Shown: one piece after another, positions 59,990 to 64,000 of the stretch | How positions within the stretch are numbered: the stretch's first letter is position 1 | How the letters are laid out: each line of letters opens with the position of its first letter | NCBI GenBank assembly: GCA_030762935.1 | Contig: CM060892.1 | Span: forward strand, 91,360,827 to 91,424,826 | Length of the DNA stretch: 64,000 nucleotides | Direction: 5' to 3' | Origin: Hymenopus coronatus | Lineage: Eukaryota > Arthropoda > Insecta > Mantodea > Hymenopodidae | Notes under the pieces: model-generated | What the model saw: only the letters and a program-made list of their open reading frames with translations | Told to the model about the DNA's origin: nothing | Database searches by the model: none | Translations under genes and position numbers: made by a program

Positions 59990-60242
59990 ACAACGTGGTG
60001 CATTCTGTCCGCTTCATACTTGGCAACCATCAAATGCTAGATGACCAGGGTTCAATCCCAAGGGACCGCATGTAAGATTGGAGGTGGACAAAGTGGCACT
60101 GGGGCGGATTTTCTCCGGGTACTCCGGTTTCCCCCGCCATCACATTCCACCGGTGCTCCATCACCATTCATGTATCATCAGTGTCACCGCCTGCGGTGCC
60201 ATAAGTAGTTAAAGCGGGCATTAATCATTACAAAAAAAAAAG
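59990..60242 (+). repeat. SINE-1, nearly complete with poly-A
   Basis: A B box GGGTTCAATCCC lies near 60049. The body (TTTCCCCCGCCATCACATTC near 60128) is the reverse complement of the 1.5- and 15.4-kb copies, and the element ends in an A run at 60232-60242. The A box region (about 60010-60030) is degenerate. Confidence 0.85.
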
Positions 60243-60306
60243 CAACATAAAAACATCACATGGGACAATGAACCCGCCTCAATATACTTTAATTAAAATT
60301 GATGCA

Positions 60307-60594
60307 GCCATTTTTTGATAAAATAATATAATAAACAATTTCCATATAAATGATTTGCAAAAGGGGATTTTCTTGAAAAATCTTTGCGTGACATCTTTGG
60401 AAAATACTGATATAATGATCGTACATTTCATTTTTGAGTTAGGGACACTCACAACAGGTAAACGAAAATACACACGCACGTCTAATAACACAGACACATA
60501 CACAATTATACATTATAATCACATAATCCCACATACTACATACATATCGGTGTTTCTAAAAAGCTATTTATGGGACTTTGAGGGCATACATTTT
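60307..60594 (+). repeat. Family A copy interrupted by an insertion, left part
   Basis: Body segments (CTTGAAAAATCTTTGCGTGA, TCATTTTTGAGTTAGG, CA-rich core 60468-60500, TTTCTAAAAAGC) lead up to GGGCATACATTTT, where the LTR-like element begins. The 5' half is missing. Confidence 0.75.
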
Positions 60595-61484
60595 TGTAGC
60601 GGGAAGTCTGCGTTCGTCTCCTTCTACGGTGTTCTCAGCTTCGTCGTCGATGCAGATTACACTCCAAATATCTTTTAACTAATTATATCTCAGGGGTTTT
60701 GTGGTTGAGGCGAATATTAAATAACACAGCATTTCCCCTTACTACTTGAATTTATTATACCACAGGTTTAACGGGCGGCTAGCTTGTTTCCTTACAAAAT
60801 ATTTTATAAATAAATAGCAACCCACCACTTAAAATTAATAATCAGGAGCCTAATCTAACTATCTGCTCAACGCTCCCCCGCCACTTAAGCACGTGGACGT
60901 GTGCACAACACAATGTAACTGTGTAAGTCAAGCGTGAGAACAAGAAAGAGTAACCACATAGGAGATATGTTGTCTCTTATATACTGATACTGGGTGACGC
61001 CAACTTTCGCGCCATAAAATGTAACAGTATATCTGATTGGTTCCTCGTTAGCATCACTTCACATGATATGAAAATAAATTGTGTCAAGTTTTGAAGTCAT
61101 AGTGCCCACATGACGCGTTTGGGAAAACCGAACGCTACCCTCTCACATTATCTTCCTGCTTGATTTTTCTATTTCTCCAATTCCCTGTGTTACTTGGGGC
61201 ACAAGTCACTATTCCTGTCTCACTTATTTCTATGCCTGTTCTCTTCTATCTTACATTCTTTAGCCTAAACCCTGTGCTCATTAGCAAGTGGTGGTTGGTG
61301 AACTCTTACCTGGAATTAAACTAGCGCGCCTTGACTTAATTACCTAAGTTATAACAACTCGCTTTTATGCATATTTCTACCAATAAACATTTACAGTTAT
61401 TTTACATTGCTTTCTATAAGGTTATAATATTATATAAAATTTTCTTTTTATATGTTTTGTGAACATATGGTATGTGCTCCTACA
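60595..61484 (+). mobile_element. Solo-LTR-like element, copy 2, nested in family A
   Basis: The left end TGTAGCGGGAAGTC and right end GTGCTCCTACA are inverse at their tips (TGTAG/CTACA). It aligns over its length with copy 1 at 39.5 kb, including GACGCCAACTTTCGCGCC and GTTTTGTGAACATATGGTAT. A TATA-like TTATATACTG lies near 60978. Flanks read ...CATTTT and CTTTTCG, suggesting a short TTTT target duplication. The 890-bp length and lack of coding favour a solo LTR. Confidence 0.7.
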
Positions 61485-61560
61485 CTTTTCGATGAAATCT
61501 CAACATTTTTGGGAGGTCTATAGTGCTGCTCTACATACTGTATGCAGTAGAGAAACTAAT
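61485..61560 (+). repeat. Family A copy interrupted by an insertion, right part
   Basis: CGATGAAATCTCAACATTTTTGGG continues the repeat exactly where the left part stops. It ends with the hairpin CTACATACTGTATGCAGTAG and AGAAACTAA. Confidence 0.8.
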
Positions 61561-63245
61561 ATCAAAGGCAATGCTTCCATGAAGATGTTTCAGATTCTGA
61601 AAATTTAGGAGAAAACGAGAAGTGGAAGATTTCAAGGAACGAAGTTGGGCTGCTTCTAAGAATTTGATTACATATTATTAGTAAATAATTTTGAAAGTTT
61701 TGTCCTCGATAGGTGTTTAACTTAAACAAATATTTTATAATATATACCCCAGGAAATAAGTATAATTATGATTTTGTTCCTACAATTTTATTCCACATTT
61801 AATGTGTGCTTCTATAGATCGTTTTTGCACCAATATCTGGAAAAGCATTAAAGAAAGAAGAGAAAAAAAAAACAGAGAGGATAAAAAACACCTTTTGTGC
61901 CGGATGTTAAGAGTAGCACTCGGTTTTAAATCATTTGAACGTGAGAACAAAAACCCTAAATAAATACAATCTGTTTGTTTACCTTAAATTTTTTCTTTAC
62001 GTCGCTTCTACTATTTTCACGATCTGCTGTTTTTCGCCAACTAGCTAGCCTACACAGCGAAAATTTATCAAGGGATTATTGTTACACGAAACTGCTGTTT
62101 TTTAATCTCCTTGTAATTGCAGTACTAGAAAAATAAATAAATATCCCTCTTTCGTGGTAGAGCTATCCAAGGTCTACACCAGCAAAGTTTTGAAACAATT
62201 TGAAAGAAAACTTTATAAAAAGACCTGACGTAGTCAAAGCATTTTACATCTCATTATTTGTATATTGCTCTCAATATATAAAACATTCTATATATTATAC
62301 CCAAATTCTCTTCTCTGTTACATTAGATTATTTTAATATATCTTCTGAAAATAATCTTTGTGAAGCATATTTTTCTCTCTTTTCTTTGTAATGGAATGGA
62401 ACTTCACACAAATTACAAGCAGATTAGAGGAAACAGAATGCCTGGTCAGATATTTAAAATCTCTGTCACTGTAGAAGGGGCGAAGAAATTAAATACTCTT
62501 TGTTGACATTATGAGAAGCACATATACGTATAATAAGATCACTTTAAAGTGTAAAAGCAAGAAAAGAAATAGCTTTGAAATAATTGATGCTATAAAACTC
62601 GTTAGAGGAAATAAAGTGTTAATATTAAAGAGATTTAAATATTTATGGAGTATCCTTTTTTCTTTCTAAAAGTTAAGCATTTACACAAAAGTAATAAAAT
62701 GTATTTCGATTGATGAGGATCTCGCATGTTGTTTCCAGAAAATTCAAGATATTTTATATTTAATTAAGTGTAAATGTCTGGAAGATACAATATGTGTTAC
62801 GGTGTATTGTCACCAGTAGATCGCCAATCTGCAACCTGCCCCGAAAATGGCGGCGGTATAACCTCTTTGGTAGCAACCATGTATCATGTGCTACATTCAA
62901 GATTTTTTTTCGTTGGAGTGGATTTGCGGTAGGAATTGTGCACTGTGGGTGCGCAATGACAGAATATCCTCGAGGAGTATGGTATTCAGTAACAAGACTA
63001 GTTCGTTGTATCTAGCCGCATTGTGACGGAAGAGCTTAGAGAATTCGAGTTGGCATTACTGGTGGTGAGCGCGACACTTTTCCGAGCACCTTTTTAAAAA
63101 CCTTTTGTAGCTGGTAGTTAGCTTGGCAAACTGTTCAAAATTTATGTCGAGCTCTCTCCTATAAGTAATATTCTGGCAAAGTGTGCTTCTTAATACGTTA
63201 ATGGGGCGTTGTTTAAATACTTATTCTATTACTGTAAATTGTGTT
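61561..63245. other. Unassigned AT-rich stretch
   Basis: No supported gene. A weak family A trace (CCAGAAAATTCAAGATATTT near 62737) is present. A slightly GC-richer block at 62800-63130 with a 73-codon plus frame is unrecognised. Confidence 0.4.
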
Positions 63246-63565
63246 GTATTTTTTATCTTAAGAATTATGCTTTTAGTGTGTAAAACACTTACATATTTTG
63301 TATATTGTTTAAAGGATTATTGTAAATACAAAAGCAACAGTGGAAATTAATTTCTAGAATTCCTTATTCATTTATACGACCAAATAACAGTACAATAAAT
63401 AATGTATTTTTTTAGCTTTAAGAATTATGTTTTTAATGTGTAAAATATATACATATTTTGAGAATTATTTAAAACATTTTTAAATACAAATGCAAAAGAG
63501 GAAGGTAGTTTCTCGAATTCTATATTCATTTATACACAAAACATTGTAAATAAAATGTTCTTAAA
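63246..63565. repeat. Tandem repeat, ~160-bp unit, two copies
   Basis: TTAAGAATTATG at 63258 recurs at 63418. Later blocks (CATATTTTG, AAATACAAA, AATTTCTAGAATTCCTTATT against AGTTTCTCGAATTCTATATT, TTCATTTATAC) keep the ~160-bp period. Confidence 0.85.
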
Positions 63566-63714
63566 TGTGTTATCCATTTATTTATTTTTAATATTACGGC
63601 AAAGAATTTTAGGTAAGAATTTTGTTAGTACTACCTTATAATTAATGCACAGAAATGTAACCTTTAAAAAATAAAACATTCTATGACATATATATATATA
63701 TAACAACAGTTTTT

Positions 63715-64000
63715 AGCCGTTTTTGAGAAAATTAAAGAATTAGTTCTTTCACTTTTATTTAATATTTGAAGCGAATTTCACACAAATCAGTAAATGCGCG
63801 TCTTGCCAAGATCACGACGGGTGGTATGTCTCCTTTCAGCTGTGATAACCAAATTTCTTAGCCATCTTGGAGAAAATTATTTAATTCCTTCACTTTATGT
63901 AATACATGGAAAAGCAAATTTCACGAAATTCAATAAAAGCTGTTTTGGCGGTTCAGGACGGGTGGTAACTCTTCTTTCGCTTTGACAACAAATGCCTGTC
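63715..64000. repeat. Tandem repeat, ~145-bp unit, at least two copies
   Basis: AGCCGTTTTTGAGAAAATTA at 63715 corresponds to AGCCATCTTGGAGAAAATTA at 63860. The units share GCGAATTTCAC/GCAAATTTCAC and ACGGGTGGTATGTCTCCTTT/ACGGGTGGTAACTCTTCTTT. The second unit is cut by the window edge, so more may follow. The frame at 63794-63985 is the repeat. Confidence 0.85.

Noticed and set aside
39512..61484. One 22-kb LTR retroelement with the two LTR-like copies as its ends
   Set aside because: No internal coding, the interval is full of unrelated repeats and mariners, and the copies are clearly diverged.
1..64000. CRISPR array, operon or prokaryotic features
   Set aside because: There are no regularly spaced short repeats or densely packed ORFs; all content is eukaryotic in type.

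Overview
The window is eukaryotic, AT-rich, repeat-dominated DNA, most likely from an arthropod and plausibly an insect. Evidence is mariner-type transposons, tRNA-derived SINEs with A and B boxes, one nearly intact RTE-like retrotransposon, many microsatellites, and no operons or long host genes. I cannot name the species. Nearly every long open frame is transposon-derived or chance; the only host-gene candidates are short possible exons at 23.7-25.7 kb and a broken coding relic at 4.2 kb.

Layout. About a quarter of the window (roughly 16 kb by my boundaries) is one interspersed family, here called family A, with about 28 complete or partial copies in both orientations. A full copy is about 0.8-0.9 kb. 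It has a 5' end carrying ACTTTCTCTA, an internal palindrome (AAATACCAA, 2 nt, TTGGTATTT), a (CA)n microsatellite core, and a long terminal hairpin ending in TAGAGAAAGT, the inverse of the 5' motif. Tandem, head-to-head and repeated-3'-end arrangements occur. The design recalls non-autonomous Helentron/DINE-1 elements, but that assignment is inference.

Other mobile DNA: mariner-like elements with recognisable terminal inverted repeats (TIRs) at 7.6-8.9, 45.4-46.4 and 53.2-54.5 kb; a 641-bp TIR element at 44.6-45.2 kb; transposase relics at 23.2 and 36.2 kb and a hAT-like scrap at 3.2 kb; an RTE-like element at 11.9-15.1 kb broken by one frameshift; two copies of an 0.87-0.89 kb TG...CA element (solo-LTR-like) at 39.5 and 60.6 kb, the second nested inside a family A copy; and a ~1 kb foldback element at 51.9-52.9 kb. 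At least four SINE types are present, SINE-1, SINE-2 and SINE-3 in more than one copy.

Possible host sequence. At 24.4-24.6 kb a GC-richer block holds a 14-bp RFX-type X-box (GTTGCTATGGTAAC) and a 16-bp palindrome containing TCTCGCGAGA. The X-box lies 99 bp upstream of a minus-strand ATG opening a 75-codon frame, and another coding-like minus-strand frame follows at 23.7-23.9 kb. This is the best candidate for a real gene 5' end, possibly of a ciliary gene. A second X-box with the same sequence in the other orientation lies at 28.4 kb.

Boundaries were read by eye and are approximate, typically to within 5-30 bp. No alignment or database search was run.
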